Shown: piece after piece, positions 33,167 through 45,857 of the stretch
Layout of the letters: each line of letters begins with the position of its first letter
Position numbering within the stretch: the stretch's first letter is position 1
Source of the DNA: Microbotryomycetes sp. JL201
Lineage: Eukaryota; Basidiomycota; Microbotryomycetes
Direction: 5' to 3'
DNA length: 64,000 bases
Assembly (NCBI GenBank): GCA_033819885.1
Contig: JAQYUZ010000004.1
Coordinates: forward strand, 1 to 64,000
Notes under the pieces: model-generated
Seen by the model: only the letters and a program-made list of their open reading frames with translations
The model's database searches: none
Told to the model about the DNA's origin: nothing
Program-made: the position numbers and the translations under genes

Positions 33167-36100
33167 ATGCAATCGGTTCACAGCATTCTCGAGCGCGAGG
33201 CGCTTGATTCGTCGTCGGCCGTGTTTGTCTACGACACCACACCAACGGCCGCTTTTGGCGCATCTTTGACCAAAAACGCCGCTTCCGATGTCGAGGTCTT
33301 CCAGATGCAGACAAGGCCCGGCGCCGGGGCGTCGCTCGTCGGCTTTGTCAAGAGCGTTGCATTCTCGTCAAAGGGTGCTCAAATCAATGACAACGACCGC
33401 GAGACCGAGGACGCTGCAGCTGTACCCGCCAAGCGCGCCACTCGGTCGCGCTCCGACAGCGTCAAGAAGGCTCGCACAAACGTGGCCACGGCCGACAAAC
33501 CCGTGACTGTGCTCGCTGGCAGCACTTCGCTGTTGTCTCTTGTCCCGTCCCTGCTCTCGCTGCCGGAGTCCAACGTGCGACCGTCCTTGACTGTCCAAGT
33601 CTCGGCGCAGGCTTCTTCGCTCGCCACCGATGACGAAGGCAGCGTCACACTGACGCAGGTGCCCGAGCTTGGCGCAGCGCTTGAAGCTGCCCGCACGCTG
33701 TCTCATTCGGAATGGAACGGTGCTGTTGTCCTGTCAGAGAATGCCACCGAAGCCGCATTTGTCGGCACGACGCTCGCCAGGGCGCTGAACAGTGCCGGAT
33801 TCGACCTTGTCAACGTATTCGACGGCGCCTCTATTGGACGCGAGCTCTCCTACATCTCCGAGTCCGCCAAAACGGAAACATCGCAAAACTCTTCGCTCGA
33901 GGCGATTCTGTCGTCAAATTTGCCCGCTTTCGCATACTTTGGCTCGCCATCGGCCTCACACGTCCTCGTGCTGCCGGCGTCTGTCTACTCTGTTAATGCC
34001 AAGGCCGCACTGGCTTCCGTTGATGCGAAAGACGTCGGTGTCCTCGTGGTTCGCGTTGTCAAGCCCTGGAACGCCAAATCGTTTTCTGCGGCACTTCCGT
34101 CATCCGCAAAGACACTGCACCTGTATGCCGAGCAGTCAGACGAGCAAAGCGTCTTCTTCCGCGAGGAAATATTGTCAACCTTGATCGCTGGCGGCCCGCG
34201 CTTCAAGTTGCGCAACCTGCCCGTCACGACAGTCTCGGTGCCCTCCGTCGCCGATTGGCTCGAGATCGTCTCGGCCATCTCGCCTTCGATCAATGCGACT
34301 CCGAAGGCTCTGCTCGCCGACCCGGCCAAGCTCGCCGTCTTCTGGGACCTTGATGGCACGACCGGGCAGACCGAGACTGTGCCGGCCACTCTCGCCTCGA
34401 CATTTGCTCAAGACGCCAGTGTCGACGTCAAATTACTGTCACAGTATGACAACTTCCGTCAAGGTGGTATCCAACAGTCAACATTGCTGCTCGCACCGAA
34501 GGGCAAAGCCTCGCAAGACCACCCAGTTTCGGCCATTGCCGCCACTTCACCTGCATCGCTCCTATTCTTGTCGGCGCCTGCGGCTGTATTGAAGGCGTAC
34601 GAAGCCATCTCTGAAAAGTCGGTTGGGCCCAACACGCGCGTAGTCTTGTCTGCCAATTGGACGCCAGAAGAGGTTTCTTCCAAGCTGCCTTACGCCGCTC
34701 GCAAGGCCTTGGTCAAAGCTGGAGGCAAGGGCAATCTGTTTGTTATCGATGTCGATGCTATAGCCAAGAGCAAAAACATTCGTGCCGCCGACGTGGCCGA
34801 AATCGTGTTTTGGACGCTGTACCTGCCTTCAACCTTGTCAGCCAAGGACGTCGTCGCCCTTCTGGAGCGCCACGTGACTTTCTCTGCATGGGATCATGCC
34901 AAGGTTGTCGAAATCAACTCTGTCGTCCGCAACGCCATCACCGCTGTCGAAGTCGAGGCTTCGTGGGCCGATGAGCCCATGTCAGAGGACGGCAAACCAG
35001 CCATCGCGGAAAGTCTTCCCACTTCGCTCGTTGCCACGGCAGCCGGACCTAATGCCGACCGCACCTTTAACGACCCGACGCCGCAAGTCATCGGCTCGAA
35101 CCAAAAGAGCTCTTGGCACCATCTTGCTCACCGATTCCTGTTCCCCGAGGCGTTTGGTGTCGAGACGGACGAGGCCGAGAAGAGGCGACCTGACTTGCCC
35201 GAGCAGACGTTCCTTATCACGGTTACCGAGAACCGTCGCCTGACGCCTTCGACGTATGACCGCAATGTGTTCCATCTGGAGTTTTCAACCAAGGGAACCG
35301 GTCTCAAGTACGCTGTCGGCGAAGCTTTGGGCATTCATGGCTGGAACGATGCCGACGAAGTGTCCGAGTTTCTCGAGTGGTACGGGCTTGACCCGAACGC
35401 CATCATCAGTGTGCCGTCGCGCCTTGACTCTGGCCGCGTTGAGCAACGCACCGTGTTCCAAGTATTTCAACAGAACCTTGATTTGTTTGGCAAGCCTGGC
35501 AAGTCGTTCTACGAGACGTTGTCGCGTTATGCGACGAACAAGAACGAGGAGCGCACGTTGAGGTTCATCGCATGCCCGGACGGTCACGCCACTTTCAAAA
35601 AGTACTCGGAGATGGACACGGTTACGTACGCCGACCTGCTTCGCCAGTTCCCTTCGGCCAAGATCCCTTTGGAGGAGCTCGTGCGCGAGATTGAAGAAAT
35701 TCATCCTCGTCACTATTCGATTTCATCGTCGCAGAACTACGTTGGTGACTCTGTGCATTTGCTCGTCGTTACGGTCGAATGGGATACGCCACAAGGTCGC
35801 AAGCGCTACGGACAGTGCACGCGTTACTTGGCCGGCCTCAAGGCTGGTGACAAGGTCATGGTTTCGATCAAGCCGTCCGTGATGAAAGTGAGTTAGAGTG
35901 CGCACGCTGGTTGTGTTGTACTTTTCGTTATTGACGGAGTTTCTTTTTCGCAGCTGCCACCTCTTGATACTCAGCCTATTATCATGGCGGGTCTCGGTAC
36001 TGGTGCCGCACCTTTCCGTGCGTTCATTCAGGAGCGAGCATACCAGCGCGAGCAAGGTCGCGAGATTGGTCCTTCGCTTTATTACTTTGGATCGCGCCAT

Positions 36101-36478
36101 CGCTCAGAAGAGTACCTTTACGGGTGAGCGCGACATTGTTGGAGTACCAGGGCATGCATGCTGACTGCGAACTGCCCGAGCAGTGAAGAAATCGAGGCGT
36201 ATCTGCAAGATGGCGTCGTGTCGCACACTGGTCTCGCGTTCTCTCGCGATACGAGCAAGAAAGTCTACATCCAACACAAGATGAACGAAGATGCGGATTT
36301 GCTGGCCAAGATGCTCGACAATGGAGCGTTTTACCTGTGCGGTCCAACTTGGCCCGTGCCAGACGTTTACGAGGCCCTCGTGAGCGCATTTGTCAAGAAC
36401 GGCAAGACAAGGGAGCAGGCCGAGAAGCAAATTGAGGATCTCAAAGAGGACGAGCGATACGTGCTCGAAGTGTATTAG
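33167..36478 (+). CDS. MET10: Sulfite reductase flavoprotein (alpha) subunit
   Basis: NADPH-oxidising subunit of sulfite reductase, which passes electrons to the sirohaem subunit to make sulfide for Met and Cys. Exons 33167-35887, 35954-36123, 36184-36478, 1,061 residues, close to yeast Met10. The N-terminal ~650 residues resemble the pyruvate:ferredoxin oxidoreductase-like region of Met10. The FAD part has RHYSISSSQ and the insertion domain around YAVGEALGIHGW. The NADPH site is IIMAGLGTGAAPFRAFIQER, followed by YYFGSRHR and FYLCGPTWP, and the protein ends ERYVLEVY. The first exon holds 85% of the gene, unlike its intron-rich neighbours. The two introns lie on either side of the NADPH motif exon. 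Confidence 0.95.
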
Positions 36479-37151
36479 ATGCGCGGAACATAGACCTGTT
36501 GGTCATAGAATTGAGGTTTCTGGGATTTTATGATGAATCGATGTTTTCTGTCCTTCCGGAATTGCAATCGCGTTTGTAGCATATCATGATCAGCGCAGCT
36601 ATGGAAACGTGTGGACGTATCAGGCGTGGGACTTGGTTTTGCTGTACATTGCGCCCGTGAATGATGAAAATTCGTTCGCCACTCGCCCCTTGCTGGGCTT
36701 GTGCCTTTTGAGGCAACCTCCTTTGTTCCTGTACGCACAGCTAGCTCACGGATGGCTGTGGCATTTCAATCCAGTTTGCTCGTGGAGGCACGCTTCTGCC
36801 GCCTGGTCGTCGCAAGCGAGCAACTCCGCCGCGGGCGCTCGCGTTCCGCTCAGTGGCGTCTGGCGGTGGGGCAGTTGCCTTTTGATGACGAGCTGCAGAA
36901 CAACGAGAGAGGCTAGCGATAGCACGAAACAACTTATCAGAATGTATCTCGGCCGACGCGGGTGTGTGTGAGCGCATGACGAGCAGCACACGACCTTGCT
37001 CCGACGACTTGCCTTTAGATGACGGCGCCGTTTTTTCTTCGAGGGCGCGCCCGTCGGGCACGGTTTGACTCCCAGCAGTGACGGGCAGTCACCTCAGTTT
37101 GTGTGTGTACCCCGTCGTGTGTGCGTGGCTGTGCGCGGTGTCAGAGACGTC
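36479..37151. promoter_or_regulatory. Spacer between MET10 and GCV2
   Basis: About 670 bases. Frames up to ~120 codons on both strands lack starts with context, splice partners or known motifs. It likely contains the MET10 terminator and the GCV2 promoter. Confidence 0.4.
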
Positions 37152-40100
37152 ATGTACGCCGTAACTCGTCGCTCGCTCGTCGTATCACGTGCAGCCGCCG
37201 GCCGAGCGCCACGCGCATTCTCGGCCAGCGCGCTCGTCGCCCGGCCCGCTCACGGCAACGACCGGACAACGTTGGGCTCATCATCATCGTCGTTATCTTC
37301 TTCGGCGACGTCGCTATCAGCGTCAACATCATCACCGTCGAGGCGTATCCCTGCGCATCGCAATCTGGCGACAGGCCTCGCGCCAGGCCACACGCCCGTG
37401 CCGGCGAAGAGCGTGTTTGCTCCGCTCGACTCGTTCACCAGGCGTCATGTCGGTCCTCAACCAGCTTCAGTCAAGCACATGCTCGACTACCTTGGATTCA
37501 AGTCGATGGACGAATTTGTGGCGCAATGCGTGCCACCATCCATCAGGATCGAACAGAGTGTAATCTCAGAAACAGGCGAGGACGCCATCAGCGCATTGTC
37601 CGAGCAGGAGCTCCTCCGTCGCGCCAAGGAACTTGGCGACAAGAACAAGGTCTACAGGTCTTTCATCGGCATGGGCTACCACCAAGCAGTCAGTCGCCAT
37701 CAGCACTCGCCGGCCGCCCGAGCTCGTTGACGCTGCTGCTGACGATTTCTCTTGCTCGCCGCGACAACAGGTCGTGCCTCCGGTCATCCTCCGTAATCTC
37801 ATGTATGTCGAATCTGAAGAACCCCATTGCTTTTAACGCTAACGCCGTATGGCTTGTCCACAGTGAAAACCACGGATGGTTCAGCCAGCAAGTCGCCACC
37901 ACATTCGATTTTGCTACGTGACACGATCTCACCTCATGTTTTCTTTCTTTCTTTCTTCTGCTTCTAGATACTCTCCCTACCAAGCCGAGATTGCCCAGGG
38001 TGAGCGGGCTTGTGACAGAAAGCAGCGACGACGGTTCTGACTCGACCTGAATGTGACCTAGGTCGACTCGAGTCGTTGATCAACTTCCAAAGTCTGACGA
38101 CATCTCTCACTGGTCTCGACATCGCAAACGCCTCGTTGCTCGACGAAGGAACGGCAGCTGCTGAAGCCATGGTCATGGCGTTCGGCCACCTTCGCGAGAA
38201 GCGAAAGACCGTCTACGTCGATCGCGGCGTTTTGCCACAGACGCTTGAAGTTGTCAAGACTCGAGCTGCGCCTTTTGGCATCAATGTTGTCGTTGGAAAC
38301 GTTAAAAAGCTCGTGGCCGAGGACGGCGACGCGACCGAGCACAAGGATCTCATTGGCGTCATTGTTCAATATCCCGACATGCGCGGAGACATCACTGATT
38401 GGAAGGATGTAGCTGACCGTACGCACAAGCTTGGAGGTCTCGTCATGTGCGCGACAGACCTCTTGGCGCTGACGACCATCAAGCCTCCGGGTGAATGGGG
38501 TGCCGACATTGCTTTCGGCAATTCTGCCCGGTTCGGCGTTCCGATGGGTTACGGCGGACCTCACGCCGCCTTCTTTGCTTGCTCGGATGCGCTCAAGAGG
38601 CGCATGCCTGGTCGCTTGATTGGTCTATCCAAGGACGCAGAAGGCCGACCTGCGTACCGCCTCGCTTTGCAGACTCGCGAGCAACACATTCGCCGTGACA
38701 AGGCAACAAGCAATATCTGCACGGCTCAAGCGCTTTTGGCCAATGTCGCAGCCATGTACGCCGTCTACCACGGTCCCGAAGGTTTGAGGCAGATTGCCGA
38801 AAAGGTTCATGGCCTCGCCCGCGTAGTCAAGGCCGGCGTTGAGAAGCTTGGTCACAAGGTCATCAACGAGACTTTCTTTGATAACTTGACGGTCCGTTTG
38901 AACGGCACGGCCGCCGCCGTTGTCCACGAAGAGGCCGACCGCCGCCAAATCAACTTGCGCAAGGTTGACGAAAATCACGTCGCCATGTCCTTTGATGAGA
39001 GCAACACTGTCGAGGACATTGTTGATCTCCTCAATGTTTTTGTCGCAGTCAAGTACCGACGCAAGTCGTCGCCTTATACTCCCGAGTCTCTGCTCGCTTT
39101 CGCCGACTCGCTGTCGATCCCGGCACCTCGCGCCACCTCGACATCACAGGGCATCCAATCAACTGGCGCCAACATTCCCGCTATCGAATCGCCCCACATT
39201 CCGGCAGATTTGGCGCGTTCGTCGCCGTTCATGACGCAGAGCGTCTGGAACTCGCACCACTCCGAGACGGACATCCTGCGATACATGCACCACTTGCAAG
39301 ACAAAGACTTGTCACTCGTCCACTCGATGATGTGAGCAGACAATGGGCCGACTGCTATAGATAAGATCGCTCATTCGTACTCATGCAGCCCGCTCGGCTC
39401 TTGCACGATGAAGCTGAATTCGACAGTGAGTCCTCTTCTTACGGTCAAGTTCCGCTTCAATGTTGACCGTCGTGGTTGCAGACCTCGATGACTCCGTTTA
39501 CGTGGGCAGAATACAGCAAGATGCATCCCTTTGCGCCGAGTGATCAGGCTCGCGGATACGAAGAGATGATGGAGGTCAGTATTCTCGTCGGTAATCTCCC
39601 TCTGGCCTTCCCTGATTTGCTTCGCCACTTGCAGGAACTCGCACAAGATCTGAGCGTCTTGACCGGTCTGCCCGGGTGCTCGTTGCAACCCAACTCCGGC
39701 GCCCAAGGCGAATATGCGGGCTTGTCTGTCATTCGGGCTTATCATCACTCGCGCGGCGACGTGCACCGAGACATTTGTCTCGTGCCAGTGTCGGCTCACG
39801 GCACTAACCCAGCCTCGGCCGTGATGGCTGGTATGAAGGTCGTGCCAGTCAAAGTGCATTCAAATGGTACGCTCGACCTTGAAGATTTGCGCAGCAAGGC
39901 CAAGCAACATGCCGACAAGCTCGCGGCGTTCATGGTGACCTATCCTTCGACGTACGGCGTGTTCGAGAGCGGTATCGAGGAGGCTTGTAGCATTATACAC
40001 GAGTGCGGAGGTCAAGTCTACCTCGATGGCGCCAATTTCAATGCCATGATCGGTTTGACTTCGCCCGGTCGCGTTGGCGGTGACGTTTGTCACTTGAACT

Positions 40101-40932
40101 TGCACAAGACGTTTGGAATTCCCCATGGTGGTGGAGGACCAGGCATGGGCCCGATCTGCACGGCCTCGCACTTGACGCCTTTCTTGCCAACTCATCCTGT
40201 TGTTACCACCGGCGGTCAGGATCCGATCGGTCCGATCGCCGCCGCGCCGTTTGGATCTGCATCAGTCTTGTCCATCTCGTGGGCATACATCAAAATGCTT
40301 GGTGCCGAGGGACTCAAGTATTCGACCAAACTGGCATTGCTCAACGCCAACTACATGATGGCTCGATTGGAAAAGCATTACCGAGTCAAGTTTGTCAACG
40401 AGAACGGTCGATGCGCACACGAGTTTATCATCGATTTGGCCGAGTTTGATGACAAGGCTGGACTCAAAGTGATGGACTTTGCCAAGCGGCTGCAAGACTT
40501 TGGCATTCATCCGCCGACTTGCTCTTGGCCGTTGTCGACCGCCATGTTGATCGAGCCGACAGAGTCTGAAGGATTGAGAGACATTGACGAGTTCTGCGAC
40601 GCCATGATCAAGATTCGTGAAGAGGCCGACGCCATTGCCGAAGGCAAGCAACCTCGTGACAACAACATTATCAAGAACGCACCACACACCCAACAAGTTG
40701 TTACCGCGAGCGAGTGGAACAGGTCAGAGGGCTTCATTTACGTGGTTGACATGGCTACCTTAAGCTAACCTCTCTCTGTCTCGGCAGGCCTTATTCTCGA
40801 GAAGAGGCTGTGTACCCGGTCAAGTGGTTGCGCGCGCGCAAATTCTGGCCGACAGTCTCCCGAGTTGACGACAGCTATGGTGACCGCAACCTTGTTTGCG
40901 AGTGCGGTACAGTGGACGAATACTCTCTTTAG
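37152..40932 (+). CDS. GCV2: Glycine decarboxylase P-protein, mitochondrial
   Basis: PLP enzyme of the mitochondrial glycine cleavage system. Exons 37152-37688, 37771-37802, 37864-37887, 37968-37999, 38062-39331, 39389-39425, 39482-39574, 39635-40722, 40788-40932, 1,085 residues. The N-terminus is Arg/Ser-rich like a mitochondrial presequence. The core starts FTRRHVGP, then [21 protein letters not shown], the PLP-lysine motif [16 protein letters not shown], and an end at VDEYSL. The third intron (37888-37967) uses a GC donor, CCA|GCAAGT, which restores the conserved [15 protein letters not shown]. The 60-nt intron 39575-39634 has no stop and stays in frame, so its retention would add 20 residues. 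One donor is a phase-2 AT|GTATGT. Confidence 0.96.
37888..37967 (+). other. GC-AG intron in GCV2
   Basis: The donor is GCAAGT after CCA and the acceptor is TTCTAG, preceded by a TTTC-repeat polypyrimidine tract. Splicing here gives the conserved family spacing. The nearest GT donors give either the wrong frame or a 10-residue insertion. Confidence 0.75.
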
Positions 40933-41139
40933 ATGGTGCCATGCCGTGACATTCGTGACGTGAAGTTGTTCTTTGTTCTTCTTGCGGGCCTGTACGATAT
41001 TGTGATTACGCTTTCCTATGATTAATCATCTCGTCCGCCTTGTTCTGATTCAACATCCCTTGTTGCCATTAAAGCTCAACCTTTCTCCTTTCAATCTTTT
41101 CTTTTGCGCTCTCGCTTTCGTCCAGTCCCTCCGCGCGCG

Positions 41140-41147
41140 TCACGTGA
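41140..41147. promoter_or_regulatory. TCACGTGA palindrome at the HIS2 start codon
   Basis: A perfect E-box palindrome of the Cbf1/Pho4 type. Its last base is the A of the HIS2 ATG. In yeasts such sites bind bHLH regulators. A site this close to the start codon is unusual and may be chance. Confidence 0.4.
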
Positions 41148-42350
41148 TGACGATCAGTCACCACAGTCATTCGGGCCAGTTTTGCCTGCACGCCAAAGGC
41201 ACGCTCGAGGAGGTTGTACAAGAAGCCATTAGACAAGGTTTCACGACGTTCGGTTTGAGTGAGCACGTGCCGCGATACAGAACGAGGGACTTGTACCCAG
41301 AAGAGGTGAGAACCAGACGCCTGCATCCTTACAGGCGAGGCCGCCTCAACGCACAAGCTCTTCTTTGTGATTGATCGAGGGCTTTTACTATGTGCAGCAA
41401 GAAGCGGGTGTCGATCGCCTGCAAGATGCGTTCGAGGCGTACATGGTCGAAGCGCACAGGCTCAAGCGGATGTACAGTGACAAGATCACATTGCTCGTCG
41501 GCTTGGAGACCGAATCCATCACGAGCGAGTCTCTTGACAGACTGCAAGAATTGCTCGAGAGGCACGGCGAGCGGATAGAGTATGTTGTCGGGAGCGTGCA
41601 CCATTGTCGACAAAGGCCTATCGACTTTGACAAGCAAAGTTATGATGCGTTGTTGCAAGAGTTGCAGTCGGAGGCTGCTGAATCACTGCAGCCCCTACTG
41701 TCATCGACGTCTCAACTGCTCGACACCGACACCATTCGACAACAAGCATTCGCGAGCTTGTTCTGTCAGTATTTTGACGATCAATTCGATATGATGCACA
41801 AAATCAGACCAGAAGTGGTTGGTCACTTTGACCTTTGTCGGCTGTATTATCCCGACGTCAGCTTTGCACAATTCGACAAAGTCTGGGAAAAGATTGAGCG
41901 CAACGTTCGATTCGCGGTTAGCTATGGAGCACTATTCGAAGTTAATGCAGCGGCATTCCGGAAAGGGTGGAATGCAGCATATCCGGGGATCGAAGTTCTT
42001 GACGTGAGGGTTCGATGGCTGAAAGAAGATTGGGGATGCGCTCAACGACACTGACGGTTGATCTTGCAAACGACACGCAGCTGATCTTGAAATTGGGCGG
42101 CAGATTGACTCTGTCTGACGATTCGCACGGACCTGACGCTGTTGGCCTCAACTACGATCGAGCGTACGAATATTTGCGGAACCGTGGCGTCAAAGAGTTG
42201 TGGTACCTCGCAGAGGCCAATTCCAAAGACGGTCAAGGGAGGTCACGAGGTGTGGTGTCTTGCAGGGTACAGGGTGAACCTTGGTTGGATAAATGGCCCG
42301 AACTTTTCAGAAGGTCACGTGCATATGAGAAGCCAGGCGAACATCCATAG
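41147..42350 (+). CDS. HIS2: Histidinol-phosphatase (PHP family)
   Basis: Dephosphorylates L-histidinol phosphate, the penultimate step of histidine synthesis. Exons 41147-41305, 41398-42003, 42081-42350, 344 residues, close to yeast His2. The PHP metal site opens with SHHSHSGQFCLHA, then FTTFGLSEHVPR. Later come GLETESI, YVVGSVHH, GHFDLCRLY and LTLSDDSHGP, the last His/Asp ligands. The family end VKELWYL is followed by a ~35-residue extra tail. The start ATG is the first in frame, and the first residues already form the metal site, so no upstream exon is needed. The gene follows GCV2 by 214 bases on the same strand. The two have separate transcripts in fungi, so co-regulation is not implied. 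Confidence 0.94.
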
Positions 42351-42663
42351 GCTTTTCTCTCGTCTGATGGTACGGACCTAGCCGTGTTGCAGCGCAGAAG
42401 GATAAAATAGTGAAATACCATTGTTGCGTTGGTTGTACTCTCATGACGAGGTGCAAATCCGCTGCAATCTTTCGTGGTCCGACCATGACGCAATCGCTTC
42501 GCGCGGCACACTAGCTACAGAGCTCAGCACGACACTCGAGTGTGTAGCTGCTGTACGCTTGCCAAACACGTGACAAAACCGATTTCATAGGTGCCGATTT
42601 GGGCCCCGTTGATCGACCCTCGCCGAATGCTCATCACTTGTCACCGCTGAGCGTTCTTGCAGA
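42351..42663. other. Spacer between HIS2 and a small protein gene
   Basis: Just over 300 bases with no supported gene. It probably combines the HIS2 3' UTR with the next promoter. Confidence 0.4.
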
Positions 42664-43462
42664 ATGGGGCAATCGACGTCAAGAACAAACTTGACGCCAT
42701 CGCTGTCCGACCCACGCTCTCGGTCAAGTCAGCTGTGTCAGCAAGAGCCGCAACCGCCGACTCGTCGCCAAGTATTGCAAACGGTTCAGGTGCTTGAATG
42801 CAAACTACCTTTAGAGATTGCCATCATCATCGTAGACATGGCGTGAGTTTGATCCTTTCCTTAATGGGTGACCTGAGAAAGTCCTGACTTGATACGGTGG
42901 CGGGACGCACTCGCAAAGTGAATTGTGGCCGACGGAAACGTTCTTGTCTGAAGAGAGAATTCAGGTGCATGCAGGAGTTGCAGGGGATCTCAAATCCAGG
43001 GCCGTCCTCGTCACAAGTCCCATCAATGCTGGACCGGTTGCCAAGCCCGTTCGACGTATCAGAGTGACCACGAGGTCCAGGGACCAAGGTTGGCACTGCG
43101 AATCATCGCTGTATTAAAGTATAAATTAATGATGGGCTGCACGAATAGGCTTCTCGTCATTCGCTCAGTTTCATGGCACGCGACAAGGTTCGTCGTCTTG
43201 GTTCGAGCTCGCATTAGTTCGTCCTAGGAAAGACCCAGACGGAACTCAATCTCTCGATATAATCACTCGTCAAGACTTGTTTGCCAACGTTCACGCATCA
43301 ACGGATTTCGTCTGTCATTCAGTGTTGATTCAACGAGGACATCCTTGCCTTGATCAGGCAGAGAACGGAGATATGTTTGTTTTGTACGCTTCTGCCCAAT
43401 ACCCAATGTGGTCCAACCTCGTCAAAGGTTGTCGCTTGGAAGTGTCGTTTGCCGTCGTTTGA
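42664..43462 (+). CDS. Small conserved-looking fungal protein, likely N-myristoylated
   Basis: The function is not recognised. Exon 1 (42664 to about 42841) encodes MGQSTSRTNLTP, which fits the N-myristoylation rule (Gly2, Ser6), and later LPLEIAIIIVDMA, a likely hydrophobic helix. After an intron, exon 2 reads ELWPTETFLSEERIQVHAGV and VTTRSRDQGW. A final exon gives SSWFELALVRPRK and LFANVHASTDFVCHSVLIQR, ending LEVSFAVV. The order of a DQGW motif, then SSWFEL, then an Asn-rich strand recalls a widespread fungal family of unknown role. The middle intron border is uncertain: the simplest frame needs an atypical GTTGGC donor. About 210 residues. Confidence 0.68.
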
Positions 43463-43707
43463 GATCGAGCAGTTGTTTTCACTTGCCAGTCTGCGTCGCT
43501 CAATTATGTACTGAATGCAGAATTAGATTGCGAACAGGAGCACGCGGAATTACTACACTTTGTGTGGAATATGTATAAGAGGAAAGAGAGATAAACTCGA
43601 GTCACGCAGAGAGGGAGAACATTTCGTGTTTGTTGAAAGAACACTTCACGCAAGAGAGACGCGCATTACACACAACATGGAACATTTCACTTTCTCTGTC
43701 AGCTCGT

Positions 43708-45857
43708 TCATGACGTCGAGGTCGATGCCGTGGGAACGTTGTCAGTCTCGTTGACTGGCAAGACTGGACCCTTGGCTGTCATCGCCTCCTTCTCGGCAGT
43801 CTGTGATAGAAAACAGACGGTCAGCTTCAGTCTCCTCCAGGTGCGGCCTTGTGACGTACTGAGATGTTGTTGGGGTTGCCCTGGTATCCGGGCAATGCAT
43901 CCTCCTTATCGAGTGGGGACGTAGCCGTGCCATTGACGGCCGGCGTCGTTGGTGCGGTCCTGATCTGGCGAGCCTCTTCGTCTTCCTCCTCGGCAGAGGA
44001 GCCCCCGGAGACCTCGTCATCATCTTCGTCGACGGCGGCCACTGGTGGAGGCAGCGGTGCGGTTGATGACGCGTCAGACGTCAAAGGGGCCACGGTGGCA
44101 CCCTCGGCGGTCGTGGTCGCTGTCGCGGTCTCGCCCTCAGCAGTGCCCTTTTCCTTTGCGACGGCTTGTTCTGCAGCCTTGACCTCGTCCTTTGCGTGAG
44201 GGCGACCGACATTGACAACAGCGACCTTGATCGGGTCGGTCGGCTCGTGGACGCGAGGCTCGTTGTTCGACTTGGACTCTTTCGAGACCTTGTCGAGGAT
44301 CTCCCACCAGCCCAAAAGATCGTCATGAGTACGAGCGCGGAAAGTGTATGCGATCTCCTTGCCACCGAAGCGCAGCGTGTTCTTAACGCGCGACTCGAAT
44401 GACGACTTGACAGCCTTGTTGCCCTCGACGTGGAACTTGTGCGACTTGTCTGTTTCCTTTGCGGGCGGACCGAGCAAGCATTCGGGCAGGAACAGCGAGA
44501 AGCCGGGCGCGTCCGTGTCGGCGACGTCGTTAGTTCGCTTCTCGTGCAAGTAACCAGAGGGAGTGAGGATGTAGTACGATTCCTTGTATGACTTGGTGAA
44601 ACGCTTCTTGCGCTCGAGGTAGCCCTCTTTGATGGCCTTTGACGAAGCGTGCTGGAAGCCAGGGAAGATGATATGTCGAGTCTCGCGAGGGGGCGTGTTC
44701 GGGTCAATGACAAAGCCCTCCTTTGACGCAGCAAATTCGTATTCCGCAGTTGGCGAGACGGACTGCAAAGACTCGCTGATCTCCTTTTGAATCGCCTCAA
44801 ACTCCTTGATCTTCGTGGCGTGAGCCTCATCGAACAATTTGCATGATGACTGAATTGACTTGTTGATCGACTCTTCGAAAGCAGGTTGTTGCTGCTGGAA
44901 GCGAATGAGGGCTGCCTGTAGATCATTCTCCTTGACGACCTGCTTCTCGAGCTGCTTCTGGGCAGCGATGTGAACGAGGTAGGGATCGTGCTGGGGCAGC
45001 ATATGCGTCGAGCTGCGACAGTGTAGGTGTGAGTGTTGTATCAAACGTGACTGTGAACAATCCACTGACCTGTTCTCGAACGTATCAATGCCTGACTGAA
45101 GCTGCGTCAACAGTTCAGTCGATTTGGCGCGCTGAACGAGCAGGAAGGTCAGTCGGTTGCCGCACGAATGCGGGGTGAGTCACTGACCTCTTTCTCGAGG
45201 TCGTCAGCAATTGCTCCGGCCTCTTTCTCGATGGCTGAGATGTGGGCCTTGAGCTCTTGACGGATACCTTCCAGCTCCTTGACGACTGTCGTCTCGATCG
45301 TCTGTGCATAGTTGGCATGGTGCTCGGAGAGCAACTTTGTTTGATCGCGAACTGTGTACAAGACTTCTTGCCATCCGCCGTTGCCAAGAAACTGATGACC
45401 CTCATGGAACCTGGTTAATTACCTGACGATGAGCGCGCTGGCGTAACGGGTTGATACTCGATTGTTCTGCACACCAGACTTACGGAACTTGGATGGTGTC
45501 ACACAAGGCCAAGGTATGCTTGGATGTGTCTTTCTGGATCTGTGCCAGACCCTGTTGCGCGTCGTCAATCGAGCGATCAGCGTGTGCTCTGCTCAGGCCG
45601 AACAAGCAATTGACGTCGGCGCAAGGCCCGCAGTCGCCCGTTACGTTACGGTCTCGAGCGTAGGCGGAACGACGAGGGCAGTGCTGAGTAGTACTCACCT
45701 TGTAATAGTGAAGCAGGGACTTGGTGATGTGCTTGTACTGCTGGCATCGGTCAACGAGAGTGTAGTCGTGGCGAGGGTCCTGACCGTCGCGCAGCTCGTG
45801 CACGCCGCGCGTCGACTTCTGGAGTCCAATTTTCTTGTGCTGGAGCAGGTGGCTCAT
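43708..45857 (-). CDS. SLM1: Slm1/Slm2-like PH-domain TORC2 effector
   Basis: Membrane-associated PI(4,5)P2-binding protein that links TORC2, eisosomes and actin in yeast. The start is MSHLLQHKKIGLQKSTRG. The N-terminal ~250 residues are helical and F-BAR-like (LYTVRDQTKLLSEHHANYAQ; LEGIRQELKAHISAIEKEAG), split by at least four introns. The PH domain begins IKEGYLERKKRFTKSYKESY, with YILTPSGYLHEKR and the closing GWWEILDKV. The C-terminal ~130 residues are acidic and Pro/Thr-rich. The last intron, after NPNNIS, rejoins at TAEKEAMTAKG, ending STSTS. Yeast Slm proteins carry a calcineurin site in their tails; no clear PxIxIT is seen here. Confidence 0.92.

Noticed and set aside
36741-37061. 106-codon minus-strand frame between MET10 and GCV2
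   Set aside because: Overlaps the likely GCV2 promoter, lacks recognisable protein character, and has competing frames of equal length.
37881-37918. Continuing the GCV2 exon to a GTGACA donor, adding about ten residues
   Set aside because: It breaks the conserved spacing [14 protein letters not shown], whereas the GC donor restores it. It could still be a minor form.
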